In this document: one piece after another, positions 1 to 10,800 of the stretch
How positions within the stretch are numbered: the first letter of the stretch is position 1
How the letters are laid out: every line of letters starts with the position of its first letter
DNA from: Cytidiella melzeri
Taxonomy: Eukaryota; Basidiomycota; Agaricomycetes; Polyporales; Irpicaceae
Assembly: GCA_022592445.1 (NCBI GenBank)
Contig: JABYQR010000233.1
Location: 1-64,000 of the forward strand
Length of the DNA stretch: 64,000 nt
Direction: 5' to 3'
The notes under the pieces: generated by a model
Databases searched by the model: none
Told to the model about the DNA's origin: nothing
Seen by the model: the letters and a program-made list of their open reading frames with translations, nothing else
Made by a program: the position numbers and the translations under genes

Positions 1-1
1 A

Positions 2-355
2 GGGCTAGGCAAGCAAGAGATCTTCCAGAGATGGAAGAAGGAGATGAGCAAGCGCTGCTCGGTTTGTGGTTCTGAGAGCCACAAGAAGAGGGATTCAAAG
101 CACCCAGACGACCCGGTCTGCAACCACTGCGGTGGTACCGGTCACTGGGGGGCAGTTTGCCTGAAACGGCTCCAAGGCGTCCCTAAGGGACAAAAAGTCG
201 CTGCAACCTCGTCGACCTCGTCGACCACTACTACTGCAGCCAAGCAAGACGCGTCCAACGACAAGGATGCTAAAATTGCTGCGCTCAAGGACATGCTTGA
301 CATCCAGAAAAAGCAAATGGATGAGATGGCAGCAAAAATTAATGCGGTTTTTTGA
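2..355 (+). CDS. gag: gypsy gag, C-terminal part (nucleocapsid)
   Basis: Open from the left window edge in frame with the ATG at 44, so only the C-terminal end of gag is present. It carries a cysteine/histidine-rich segment: CSVCGSESHKK, then CNHCGGTGHWGAVC, a CCHC zinc knuckle that binds RNA during particle assembly. A Ser/Thr-rich linker and a helical, Lys-rich tail follow. The frame stops at TGA 353-355 directly after a run of six T. Pol is open in the -1 frame across the same T run, suggesting frameshift expression. A sibling element (5572-7860) has the same arrangement. Confidence 0.85.
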   Translation, partial: GLGKQEIFQRWKKEMSKRCSVCGSESHKKRDSKHPDDPVCNHCGGTGHWGAVCLKRLQGVPKGQKVAATSSTSSTTTTAAKQDASNDKDAKIAALKDMLDIQKKQMDEMAAKINAVF

Positions 356-1290
356 AGCGGACTCGTGACACAGCCGCAGCTGCGAGTCCCCCAGATACCC
401 TGTCCTTGCTTCCTTCGTCGTCCCCGTCTTCTGCCTCGTCGTCTTCGTGTACAACGTCTACTCCATGCCCATCGTCTACTATCTCCTCGTGTACTATATC
501 GTCGCTAGATCGGTTATCGTCTCATTTCCGTGTACATGTACTAGTTAAAGGTCTGAATAGAAGCATTCGCGTTCCTGCTATGATCGATTCAGGAGCTACG
601 GCTTTATTCATCAGTCACCAGTTCGTCAAGAAGCATAAGATTATTCAGCACCCGCTCGAAAGGGTTATCTCATTGCATAACATTGACGGAACTAAGAATA
701 AAGCTGGCGGATTAACGCACTTCGTTCGCCTCACACTCACAGTCGGAGATCACACGGAAAAGGCAGAGTTTCTTGTCACGGACTTAGGACCAGAAGACGT
801 CATTCTTGGGCTACCATGGCTCAAGCGCGTAAACCCTACCGTTAACTGGGAAAAAGGAGAAATGACGATTCCGAGCGGCTCGGAAGAATCTCCTAATGAA
901 CCTTTCCAGAAGGTTGATGGTAACCGCAAAGAACGTAGACAGTGGGTCAAAGCCGGTATTATCCAAGACACCACTGACGAAGTCTGGTGTATGGCCGGCT
1001 TCACCTACTCTACTAAGCTTGCTGCTGAAGCAAACGAAGCTAAAGCTCAGCGCTCCTTCGAAGACATCGTTCCATCAGAGTACCACAGACACGCTAAAGT
1101 CTTCTCTGAAGAAGAGTCTAATCGGCTACCCCAGCATCAGCCCTGGGACCATTCGATTGATCTCAAACCAGACGCTCCTGAGACCATCAAATCGAAAGTT
1201 TATCCTATGCCCCTGAATGAACAAGCCGAGCTTGACAAATTCATCCAGGAGAACCTAGCAAAAGGTTACATACGCCTTCTAAGTCTCCGA
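346..1290 (+). pseudogene. gypsy pol, protease and start of reverse transcriptase (frameshifted)
   Basis: The frame is -1 relative to gag and opens across the T run at 348-353. After a Ser/Thr/Pro-rich linker it encodes a retropepsin-type aspartic protease with the catalytic motif MIDSGATALF (near 580-610) and the later flap and core segment VILGLPWL. The start of the RT palm linker (KVYPMPLNEQAELDKFI) follows. The frame is lost near 1280, where the expected continuation is read in another frame from about 1290, consistent with a one-base loss. The encoded polyprotein would be cut short here, so this copy should not make active RT. Confidence 0.85.
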
Positions 1291-3572
1291 TGGCTTCTCC
1301 AGTCTTCTTCATCAAAAAGAAGGACAACAAACTCCGACTTATTCAGGACTACCGCAAACTCAACGACATCACTGTAAAGAATCGTTACCCACTACCGCTT
1401 GCTACCGACATTATCAACAAGCTCAAGGGTGCAAAGATCTTCACCAAGTTCGATGTTCGTTGGGGATATCACAATGTCCGCATCAAAGAAGGAGATGAAT
1501 ACAAAGCGGCTTTCGTTACCAACCGAGGACTCTTTGAACCTAAAGTCATGTTCTTCGGTCTCACGAACTCACCCGCTACCTTCCAAGCTCTGATGGACAA
1601 CATCTTCGCCGACCTCGTGGCCGAGGGCAAGGTGGCTGTCTATCTAGATGACATCTTGATCTGGAGTAACAACCTGACAGAGCACCGCAAGGTTGTTCAT
1701 GAAGTCCTCGAGCGACTTCAGCAGCACGATCTGTATCTTCGTCCGGAAAAGTGCGAGTTTGAGAAATCTGAGATCGAATACCTCGGGTTGATCATTCGCG
1801 CTGGCGAAGTAGCTATGGACCCTGTCAAAGTCCAAGCAGTTTCTACGTGGCCCACACCCAAGAACCTCAAAGAAGTCAGAGGATTCATCGGGTTTGCCAA
1901 CTTCTATCGCCGCTTCATTCAAGACTTCTCAAAGCACGCACGGCCTCTACACGACCTTACTAAGAAGGACGTACCGTTTGTCTGGGGTCCAGCACAAGAG
2001 ACTGCCTTCACGCTGCTAAAGAAGGCCTTTACCACTAAGCCTATCTTGGCAGTCTGGGACCCTGAACTCCCTACACGCCTAGAAGTCGATGCCTCGGGCT
2101 ATGCGACCGGTGGAATCATCTCCCAGAAATCAAAGGAAGATGGATTCTACCACCCTATCGCCTACCGGTCCGCCTCTATGACTGAAGCAGAGCGTAACTA
2201 CGAAATCTTTGATCGGGAGATGTTAGCCATCACCGAGGCTCTCAAAGATTGGCGCCACTACCTTGAGGGGCTCAAGGAACCGTTTGAGATCTGGACAGAT
2301 CACGCAAACCTGCAGTACTGGAAGACTGCGCAACACCTCACTCGACGTCAAGCACGTTGGTCATTACTCTTGGCTGACTTCGACTTCGTGTTGGTACACA
2401 AGCCCGGTAGTACCATGATACACGCTGATCCTCTCTCTCGTCTTCACTCTCACGCTGTCACGGACGAAGAAGACAACAAGGATCAGGTGGTACTGAAACC
2501 GGAACACTTCCGGATCCTCGCTACTAGTGCACTCGCCACTGCTTCTCCACTCGAATCAAAGATCCGAGAATGCACGGAGCAAGAAGCAGAAGTCGCACAA
2601 GCTCTCGCTACCCTTCGCAAGAAGGGTCCTCGCAAACTTGTCGGCGGTTTACTCGAATGGGAAGAGAGTGACGGGCTCATCTATTACAAGGGAAAACTCT
2701 ACATCCCTAACAACAAAGAGCTCCGTCACGAAATCGTCAAATCTTGCCATGACACACCCGCGGCTGGTCATCCGGGCAAACACGGCACCATAGAGCTAGT
2801 CTCACGACACTATTGGTGGCCGAAGATGAATGCCTTCATCGAGACTTACGTACTAGGTTGTGATCGCTGCCAACGCTACAAGTCAGCTCCACACCCTAAA
2901 GCAGTACTACAGCCTCAGGAAACTCCGGCCGGACCTTGGGAACACGTCGGAGTAGATCTCATCACTCAGCTACCACCCTCTAAGGGATTTGATTCGATCG
3001 CGGTCTACGTCGACCATTACTCCGATCAAACGCACATCATCCCTACTACCACTAAGGTTAACGCTGAGGGGATTGCCGATCTACACTACAAGGAAGTATT
3101 CCGACTTCACGGCATTCCCAAGAAGGTGTTCTCTGACCGAGGACCCCAGTTTGCAGCGCGCTTCATGCGTGCGCTCTATCACCGCCTGGGCATAGAGACT
3201 GGTTTTACGACCGCCTATCATCCGCAAGGAAATGGCAAAGTCGAACGCAAAAACCAGGATATCGAACAGTACCTACGTCTATTCTGTCAGCAACGACAAG
3301 ACGACTGGGTCGATCATCTGCCGGCGGCTGAGTTTGCACTCAACTCGCGAGTACATGCGGGTAATTCACAAACACCGTTTGAAGTCATCTATGGATATCG
3401 CCCCGACTTCACCATACCAGTCGGCAAGCGAAGCAATATCCCATCACTCGATGAGCGCCTTGACAATATGGCTCGAGTACGCAAAGAGACCGAAGCAGCT
3501 CTTCGTCTAAGCAAAGAAAAGATGAAGCAACTCTATGAGTTGAGAAGCGCTCTCCACGCGTCTTCCAAGTAG
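1290..3572 (+). pseudogene. gypsy pol: reverse transcriptase, RNase H, integrase
   Basis: Long open frame holding, in order: RT with FTKFDVRWGYHNVRI and the catalytic YLDDILIW (about 1640-1665); RNase H with LEVDASGYATGG, the DREM glutamate segment, TDHANLQY and HADPLSR; and integrase with an HHCC zinc-binding module (GHPGKHGTIE ... CDRCQRYK) and the DDE core (VGVDLI, FSDRGPQF, KVERKNQDIEQ). All key catalytic residues are visible, so the enzyme core itself is not decayed. The frame is lost just after the integrase core, near 3545, by a small insertion. It is joined out of frame to the protease upstream and the chromodomain downstream. Confidence 0.93.
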
Positions 3573-3599
3573 GGGACATGGTCTGGCTGAACGCTAAGA

Positions 3600-4154
3600 A
3601 TGTCCAGATTCATCAGGCTACCCCTAAACTTGGTCCTCGACAGCTCGGCCCGTACAAGGTCATCGAACGCATTGGGATCTGATTACAAACTCGATCTACC
3701 CAGCTATCTCCGAATCCACCCCGTCTTCCATATCAACCGTCTAAGTCCCTGGCACGACAACGGCAAAGACGTACCTCCACCTCCTGATCCTATCGTCATA
3801 GAAGGAGAAGAACAGTACGTCGTCGAGAAAGTGCTAGACAGCAGGCTACACGGACGTTGGAAGAAATTGCAATTCCTTGTCAAATGGGAAGGGTATTCAG
3901 ACGGACACAATAGCTGGGAACCAGTAGAAAACCTCGAGAATAGTCAAGAAGCAATTGACGACTTCTACAAAGCAAACCCCGGAGCGCCCCGGGTCATCAA
4001 AGCTTCACTCTTTGCGGATCTCCGCTCGCACTTTCGGGAATTCAATACCCAGACCGACCCCGCTTTCCTTCGCACGATCTATCCATCTACATACGATCTT
4101 AGCTGGGATGAAGGCAAACACATCGGTCTGGATATCTCAAGAACATCACACTGA
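3600..4154 (+). pseudogene. gypsy integrase C-terminus and chromodomain
   Basis: This is the C-terminal end of pol. An SH3-like integrase tail (LPSYLRIHPVFHINRLSPW) is followed by a chromodomain: YVVEKVLDSRLHGRWKKLQF, then FLVKWEGYSDGHNSWEPVENL, with the aromatic cage residues of the fold. In chromoviruses this module directs insertion towards modified chromatin. A small frame change near 3670 lies between the integrase core and this part. The product ends at TGA 4152-4154, and about 150 bp of 3' untranslated sequence precedes the purine tract and LTR. Confidence 0.9.
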
Positions 4155-4319
4155 CGGGTAACGTCGAGTCAACGACACCAGAAGGGGAGAAACTTCCTAG
4201 CATCCTTCTGACTAGACAATCGGGGCAATTCTGCTGAATCCCTGTAGACGGGTAGAAGACCTCTATCACCACAGCACAGTGTTGCTTCGCGAGGACGCTC
4301 GATTTTAGGAGGGGGGTAA

Positions 4320-5073
4320 TGTCATGGATGGCCTGACTAGCCCTTAATTTTCGCAATTTACCTCTTGTTTTTATCTATAAAACTCCGGGCTGCAGCTCAG
4401 TTGCAACCTTCTCTGCACAAACTCCTTTGCACGTCTATTAAGCGCCCGTATCACGTGGCTTAGACGCTCCACACGGTCACATTACTTGCTACTACGTCAC
4501 ACTGGCATGTGACTTAGCTTAAGTAAGACCACATGGCTACAGACACATGGTTCAGCCCATAGCTAGGGTTTGATGTCATAAATGACGTCCACATGGACTC
4601 CTTTTGTTCTTTCCTTATTGTTCTCTTTATGGAAGGATGTTCTCACAGGTGTGGGAATGGAATACAATAGTTGGTCTCCTTTTAGATAGATTCTCTCACG
4701 AGTAGAGTTCTTGGCAAGGTCTAGACAATAGCTATTGTTCTCCTTTAGGTAGTCCTTTTGTTCTTTGTTCACACGGCTTCTTGCAAAGCCTGCCCTCAAC
4801 ATGGTCTGTGCGCAGGTCCCTGAAGTCTATATATACTGCTACATGTACGCTCCTAGCCCCCATCTCGACCTCTTGGTCTTTACTGGGCTAGGTAAGCAAC
4901 CCCTCTTGTACTACATAGCTGGTAGTCACAATACTAACTTGGTCTTTACTGGGCTAGATATCTGTATAAGGTTTATAGCTGGTGAGAGCATTGTGCTACA
5001 CGCCTGCCACCACCTCGTCGTCGTCTTCCACTCCGTGTCCCTAGTCGTTACGTTGAGCTCCGTCTCCGTGACA
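4320..5073 (+). repeat. LTR of gypsy family A (3' LTR)
   Basis: Begins TGTCATGGATGG right after the purine-rich tract and ends CTCCGTGACA, giving TGTCA/TGACA inverted ends; 754 bp. It matches, end to end and in reverse orientation, the LTR at 58238-58995, and a truncated copy lies at 13003-13555. A TATA-like box (CTATATATAC, about 4827-4836) sits in the distal part. The 3' boundary falls exactly where the protease frame of the next element is interrupted. Confidence 0.88.
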
Positions 5074-5578
5074 GTCCGATGTCTGTGACCAAAAAGGTTG
5101 CATTTTCCTTGATAGCCCCAACTTGTAGTTCGAGCTCTGCTCTGTGTGTGATACGTCCTCCTTGATTTAGAGTCCCATCGATGTTGTGGAGTGGGATCTG
5201 TCTTTCTAAGGGGACCGTACGTACTCGGTGCCGGTTGACAAAGTCTTGACTTAGGAACAATGCGGTGGCTCCTGAGTCAATCATAGCTTTGATGCCCTTT
5301 TCTCTGAACACTCCTTTGAGTGTAATGGGAACTCGGAAGTGCATACTAAGAGGGTCTATTTCAGGCACTATGCAAGACGACAAGGTTTCGTAGTAGTTAT
5401 ACATGTCGTTAAATAAAACTGAAGGCGGCAAATCCGGTTGCTGAGCGGGGTGGGTATTTACTACAGGCGTGCTAAAAACTGTGTCTGTGGGGAAATCATC
5501 AATGTCCTCCACTTCTTCTATATAGGTCTTTCTTGAGGGACTCGAGGGTGCGGTTTCACCTGGAGTCCTCTCTAAAAA
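5074..5578 (-). pseudogene. gypsy protease (element 2), truncated
   Basis: Read in the -1 frame relative to gag from the T run just before the gag stop. It contains the aspartic protease motif MIDSGATALFLSQDF, followed by the conserved IPLHNIDGT and a strand ending TDIGL. In element 1 the matching segment continues into the LGLPWL core, but here the frame runs straight into the LTR of element 1. The second half of the protease and all downstream enzymes are absent. Confidence 0.85.
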
Positions 5579-7863
5579 TCCTGTTGATTGCCCAGCTGCT
5601 TGACTTGGTCCGTGAGCGATGACATCTGCTTCATGATGGCATCGTAGTCAAACGGAGTTGAAGACGAAGAGCTGGCGACAGTTGCGGCGGGCGGGGTAGG
5701 TAAAGGCCTCACAGATGAGGACGACAAGGGGGCCGGAGTGGATGGATCGAAGAGAGTGCTGGCAGCCACCTTCTGTTGCCTAGGGGGGTACCCAAGGAAT
5801 CGGCTTTGGCACACTTGTGTCTGATGGTTGCCTCCACAATGTCCACACAACTCGCGATCATGTTTGCCGTCTTTCTTTTGATGCTCCTTAGATCCACATC
5901 CGTAGCACCTTCCATTCATTGCCTTCATGAAATCAGCACGTGTTTTCCCATTGGGACCAACTTTGGCTGCGTCAATTTCCATAGCATTGGAATTGCGAGA
6001 TGGTTGGACGACAGGAGCTGGGGACGAGGTGGAGACCGGGGTGGATTTGAACATGTTGGGGACTGTCCGACCTTGTTCACGAGCCTTTTCCTGAGCTCGA
6101 ACCCAAAGACGGCTGTCAATGTCAGTGGCCACATTTATTAGATCTACGAGGGTGATGTGGGGCCGTGCGGTGTGAACTAGTTCATCCTTGATCGTGGTGC
6201 TCAGATGTTCATAATACCGGTCTCGGAGGTCCTGTGTCGAGTAACCTGTTCTGTCCATGACTTCCCGGAATCGGGCCATGTACTCGGGAACCGTCTTTTT
6301 GCCTTGCCACAGCTCCCTGAGCTTGGCCTTAGCATCCACCATTTTGTCAACTGGTTCAAATCGTGCTTTGAACGCCGCCCTGAAATTGTCCCAATCACCA
6401 TTGAATGCCATTTGATGGCTGGCAATCAAATCCATGTGGGGCGTAGCCCAAACTGCTGCATCCTCGGTCATAAATGACAGGGCCAATGAAATCCAGAGAT
6501 GATCTAACCGAGTCTGACCACCTTGGGCATTATACGGAGACAGCTTCTCGTTAAACTGTGCGTACATTGAGAAGGCGGCTAAAAAGCGACGCGCGTCACT
6601 ACTAGCATTGCCCTTGAAACTGGCGGGTTTTTCTACAACCCTTTCCCGTGACCTGTTGTTGACCGGTTGTTGCTGGTTCTGAACCAGTGCTGTGATAGCT
6701 TGTGTCAGCTGTTGCTGACCAAGGAGTAGTGCGTGCAGAAGCTGTTCTGCTGTGGGGGGCGGGGACGGCTCTTGTGTGGGGGCGGGGGTTGCTGCCCTGG
6801 AAGCATGCTGGGAGACATTGGTGGAATCCATCTGGTATTGTTCCTGTGTGAAGGTTCGGTCGAAGTCTTCTTCAGGTTCAGGTAGTGGTGGGAGAGATTC
6901 AAGAATGCGATTTTTCTGCCAGTGATGGATGGGTCGATACTGATTTGCGTAACGACCAGGATATTCTACTCTGTTGTAGCGGTTGGGACACGGTTGTACT
7001 TCACAAATTTGATGTCCTTCGTCTGGGTCGTAGCACTCGTCTCTGACAGTCTGGTTGTTGAAGGCGTGGGGATAGTTTTTGCAGGGAAGATGATCTCTGA
7101 ACCAAATGCTACTATCGGGACTTTGGGAAGCCACACTGTATTCTATTTAGAACGAGATGAAGTACTCGTCCGCCCAAACTTTATCTAACCCTTTGAACAC
7201 CTGCTCGTAGTTCCTCCTTAGACCCGTGAAACTGATTCCTACAATTGCCTTTAATCCCCAATCCAGCAGTTGCCACTCACGATGAGTGATGACAGGGGCC
7301 CGGGTTGGTAATTCTTCTAGAAGCTTCTCTAGCTTCTGTTTCTCCTGCTCAAACTGTCGCTTTTTATCTTTGTGAAGCCGGTGGTATTTGTCAATGGTGG
7401 GGAGGATTGACAGACATTGGAGTGTGGCGGTGAGCTTGGGAGTGAAGATACCTCGGAGGTCTTCAACAGTGTGCTTGCGGAAGTCGATGAGAGTCGGCTT
7501 TGCTGCTTTGAGGGCTGCACTAGGGTTGGTAGCGGGCCGGGCTGGGAAGTGTTCTGCTAACGAAGGCTTCTTAGGGAGGCTTGCTAATGCCTCGGCTCGT
7601 TCGCGTGCGGTGCGGGCGGCAAACTCTTTGGATTCTGCGCGGAGTTTCTCAAACTCCTCTGCTGTTGGGAATCTGTGTGTGAGGGAAGAGCCCTTGGGTT
7701 TGCGACGACCGATGTATGAAGCAATAGCCTTAAGCTCCTTCTCCGTGTACTTGTGACTCTTGCCACGTGCGTGCTCTGCGTCGAGTTGATCAAACACAGC
7801 CTTAGGTAAGGCGCGATGAATCTGGACTTCTCGACGTGCTTGGTTCAGATCCTTGTGCAAAGG
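5572..7863 (-). pseudogene. gag: gypsy gag (element 2) with one in-frame stop
   Basis: A frame of about 760 codons, interrupted by a single in-frame TAA at 7147-7149. The N-terminal half (7150-7860) is homologous to the gag at 56644-58092, sharing motifs such as PTLIDFRK and WQLLDWGLKAI. The central part is the retrotransposon gag core (LWQGKKTVPEYMARF, then LRDRYYEHL). The C-terminus has a zinc knuckle, CYGCGSKEHQKKDGKHD followed by CGHCGG. No ATG starts the frame: it opens at TTG 7860 after an upstream stop, so the start may be lost. It ends TTT TTA G at 5572, where pol is open in the -1 frame. Confidence 0.88.
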
Positions 7864-8060
7864 ATCTGGACGAGCGGTGAAACGGGAGTGGAATCAACCA
7901 CAGAAAGTGAACGAGTTAGCGATCAAGCACGTCAAGACGGACGGCGATGGCTTACTCTCAAACGTAGGGGGGAGTAAACTTTTTAAAACTGGGGGGGACA
8001 GGAAGACTTGATCCAAGCTAAGGGCAGTCATGCCGGTAGCTGTGTGGTATCTTGACCTAA

Positions 8061-8779
8061 TGTTGCGGAGCAACTGCTGCTATACTGCTAAACCCTAAAC
8101 AAGGGCAAAGAAGAGGGGGAGTGGAAGTGGAAGTGGATCTCCAACGACGACAACAAGGTCAAAGTCGATGATGAGCAGGCAAGCAGGCACAGAGGCCGGA
8201 TACTGGCAGTGCAAATGACGAAGTTGATATCATGCTTATACTAGGTTACATTGAGTAACTCACCTGGCAGTGCAAATGACGAAGAGGTCAAGATGCAGAA
8301 CCAGGGAGGGTAAGGGGTACTATATATACTGTGTCTGGGTGGTCTGTGCACCAGTTCCCACACTAGGGACTGGAGTAACTGTGGGGCTGGAGTAACAATA
8401 GAACAATAAGGAACCAGGGTAACTGTCAAGGACCTGAGTAACTGTCAAGGACCAGGGTACGTAGAACAATAGAGCTAGAACAATAGAACAATAGAACAAT
8501 AGGATAAGAACAATAGAACAATAGAAACTGGGGGAATCCCTGGGGAATCCCTAACAATGGAAGAGGAACAATAGAACAATAGCCTAGGTTGATCTGGAAC
8601 CGCTCCAGATTGAGTCTAGGGTTTGGGTCTGGACTATTGATAAATAAGGCAGGATGTCACGTGACCCGGGTTAGGGTTAGGTCTGGTAACACTCCTAGCC
8701 GGAAAATAAGCGCTCTAGATAGGCGCCTAAGGTTGTAAACTTGTGACAATATTGGAAAAATCCGGTCTCTGTTGGACTA
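8061..8779 (-). repeat. LTR of gypsy family B, 5' LTR of element 2
   Basis: On the minus strand it runs from about 8779 to TTGCTCCGCAACA at 8061 and is followed by the element 2 leader. It is a near mirror copy of 8784-9581: matching landmarks include the AACAATAG runs, the GGGAATCCC pairs, AACCCTAACCCGGG and the CACGTG box. Its terminal dinucleotide is altered relative to the plus copy (TAGTCC versus TGTCAA). A TATA-like TATATATA lies near 8320. Confidence 0.82.
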
Positions 8780-8783
8780 TCCA

Positions 8784-9581
8784 TGTCAAACAGAGACCAG
8801 ATTTTTCCAACATTGTCACAAGTTTACAGCCTTAGGCGCCTATCTAGAGCGCTTATTTTCCGGCTAGGAGTGTTACCAGACCTAACCCTAACCCGGGTCA
8901 CGTGACATCCTGCCTTATTTATCAATAGTCCAGACCCAAACCCTAGACTCCATCTGGAGCAGTTCCAGATCAACCTAGGCTATTGTTCTATTGTTCTTCT
9001 TCCATTGATAGGGATTCCCCAGGGATTCCCCCAGGTCTTATTGTTCTATTGTCTTTTGACTATTGTCTTCTATCTATTGTTAGGGATTCCCCAGGGATTC
9101 CCCCAGTTTCTATTGTTCTATTGTTCCTATTCTATTGTTCTATTGTTCTATTGTTCTATTGTTCTAGCTCTATTGTTCTACGTACCCTGGTCCTTGACAG
9201 TTACTCAGGTCCTTGACAGTTACCCTGGTCCCTTATTGTTCTATTGTTACTCCAGCCCCACAGTTACTCCAGTCCCTAGTGTGGGAACTGGTGCACAGAC
9301 CACCCAGACACAGTATATATAGTACCCCTTACCCTCCCTGGTTCTGCATCTTTACCTCTCTGTCATTTGCACTGCCAGGTGAGTTACTCAATGTAACTTA
9401 GTATAAGTCTGATATTAACTTCATCATTTGCACTGCCAGTATCCGGCCTCTGTGCCTGCTTGCCTGCTTATCATCGACTTTGACCTCGTTGTCGTTGTTG
9501 GAGATCTACTTCCACTTCCACTTCCTCTCCTCTTCACCCTTGTTTAGGGTGAATCAGCATAGCAGCAGTCGCTCCGCGACA
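8784..9581 (+). repeat. LTR of gypsy family B, solo, head-to-head with the previous LTR
   Basis: Begins TGTCAAACAGAG and ends GCTCCGCGACA; 798 bp. It is separated from the oppositely oriented copy by only about 4 bp, so the two form a long inverted repeat. It contains a tandem TATTGTTC-type array (about 9110-9180), the GGGATTCCCCAGGGATTCCC motif twice, and a TATA box (about 9313-9321). No internal element sequence follows, so it behaves as a solo LTR. Short ORFs within it are repeat artefacts. Confidence 0.8.
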
Positions 9582-9728
9582 CATATCCCCTCAGTTTTAT
9601 CCACTCTGTTAATCAAGGACTACTTTGTACTCCCCAGTACACGCTCTCACCAACACTCTACTCTCTATCTCTCTATCTCCCTCTCAAGTTAAAACACTTA
9701 TCTGGTGAGTGTAACCTCAACTGTGACA
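9582..9728 (+). repeat. LTR family C, 3' end fragment
   Basis: 147 bp matching the 3' end of the minus-strand LTR at 12212-13001: ATCCACTCTGTT, CTACTTTGTACTCCCCAG and TTATCTGGTGAG, ending CTGTGACA. It directly follows the family B LTR and directly precedes gypsy internal sequence of the opposite orientation. No gene is present. Confidence 0.7.
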
Positions 9729-10800
9729 TTGTTGACCCGACGTTACCCGTCAGTGTGATGTTCTGAGGATATCCATACTGATGTTTTTGCCTCCATCCAA
9801 GCTACAATTGTATGTAGATGGATAGATTGTGCGAAGGAAAGCAGGGTGTGGTATGGGTATTGAATTTCCAAAAGTGTGAGCAGAGATCCGCAAAGAGTGA
9901 AGCTTTGATGACCCAGGGTGCTCTGAGGTTTGCTTTGTAGAAGTTTTCAATTGCCTCTTGACTAATTACAAGGTTTTTGACAGGTTCTCAGCTATTGTGT
10001 CTGTCTGAGTACCCTTACCATTTGATCAGAAATTGCAATTTCATCCATCATCCATGTAGTCTGCTGTCTAGCACCTTTTCAACAACATACTGTTCTTCTC
10101 CTTCTATGACAATTGAATCAGGAGGTGGAGGTATGTCTTTGCTGTTGTTGTGCCAAGGACTTAGACGGTTGATGTGGAAGACCAGGTGGAGTCAGAGATA
10201 GCTAGGCAGATTAAGCTTGTAGTCAAGATGGCTGACATGTTCAATGAATTTGTACAGGCCGAGTTGTTGAAGACCGAGCTTAGGCGTAGCCTGGTGGATG
10301 TGTACATTCTTAGTGTTCAGCCAGACCACGTTGCCCACTTGGAAGATGCATGGAGATTTCTTCTCATATTTGTAGAGTTGCTTCATCTTTTCTTTGCTTA
10401 GATAAAGAGCTGCTTCTGTCTCTTTGTGTACTCAAGCCATGTTGTCAAGATGCTCATTGAGCAATGGGATATTGCTTCGCTTGCCAACCAATATGGTGAA
10501 GTTGGGGAAATATTGGTAGATGACCTGAAACGGTGGTTGTGAGGTACACACATGTACTTGCGAGTTGAGTGCAAACTTCACCGCTGGCAGGTGATTTACC
10601 CAGTTGTCTTGTTGTTGCTGACAAAATAGATGTAGGTACTGTTCGATATCCTGGTTCTTGCGTTTGGCTTTGCTGTTTCCTTGCGGATGATAGGCAGTTG
10701 TAAAACCAGTCTCTATTCCAAGGCGGTGATAGAACACATGCATGAAGCGCTGCAACCTGGGGTCCTCAGTCAGAGAACACTTTTTTGGAAATTCCGTGAA
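9729..10800 (-). pseudogene. gypsy remnant 3A: integrase end and chromodomain, decayed
   Basis: Minus-strand sequence homologous to about 3120-4190 of element 1. It contains an integrase core fragment (10432-10755, FHPQG-like region and the KNQDIEQYL helix), an integrase tail and a worn chromodomain (about 9800-10200). The frame is broken repeatedly by stops and shifts. The 5' side stops abruptly in the FSDRGPQ region, where the 3' untranslated part of a second copy (3B) begins. It cannot encode a protein. Confidence 0.8.

Larger units (their letters stand above)
1..5073 (+). mobile_element. Ty3/gypsy chromovirus, left end outside window, with 3' LTR
   Basis: Internal region with gag (zinc knuckle), protease, reverse transcriptase, RNase H, integrase and a C-terminal chromodomain, followed by a purine-rich tract (about 4307-4319) and one LTR. 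The domain order (integrase after RT/RNase H) is that of Ty3/gypsy, and the chromodomain places it in the chromovirus branch. Pol is broken by at least three frame changes (about 1280, 3545 and 3670), so this copy looks defective. Its LTR end at 5073 abuts the middle of another element's protease gene, so it inserted there. The 5' LTR and the second target-site copy lie outside the window. Confidence 0.93.
5074..8779 (-). mobile_element. second Ty3/gypsy element, truncated in protease by element 1
   Basis: Minus-strand element with its 5' LTR at 8061-8779, a leader, gag (7860 to 5572) and the start of pol (protease, 5575 to 5074). It is related to but distinct from element 1: the gag N-terminus resembles the gag at 56644-58092, and its LTR (family B) is different. 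Everything downstream of the protease is missing, because element 1 interrupts it at 5073/5074. The remainder may lie left of the window. Confidence 0.85.

Noticed and set aside
8983..9401. Tyr/Leu-rich ORFs in LTR B
   Set aside because: Translation of the TATTGTTC repeat array in several frames; not protein-like.
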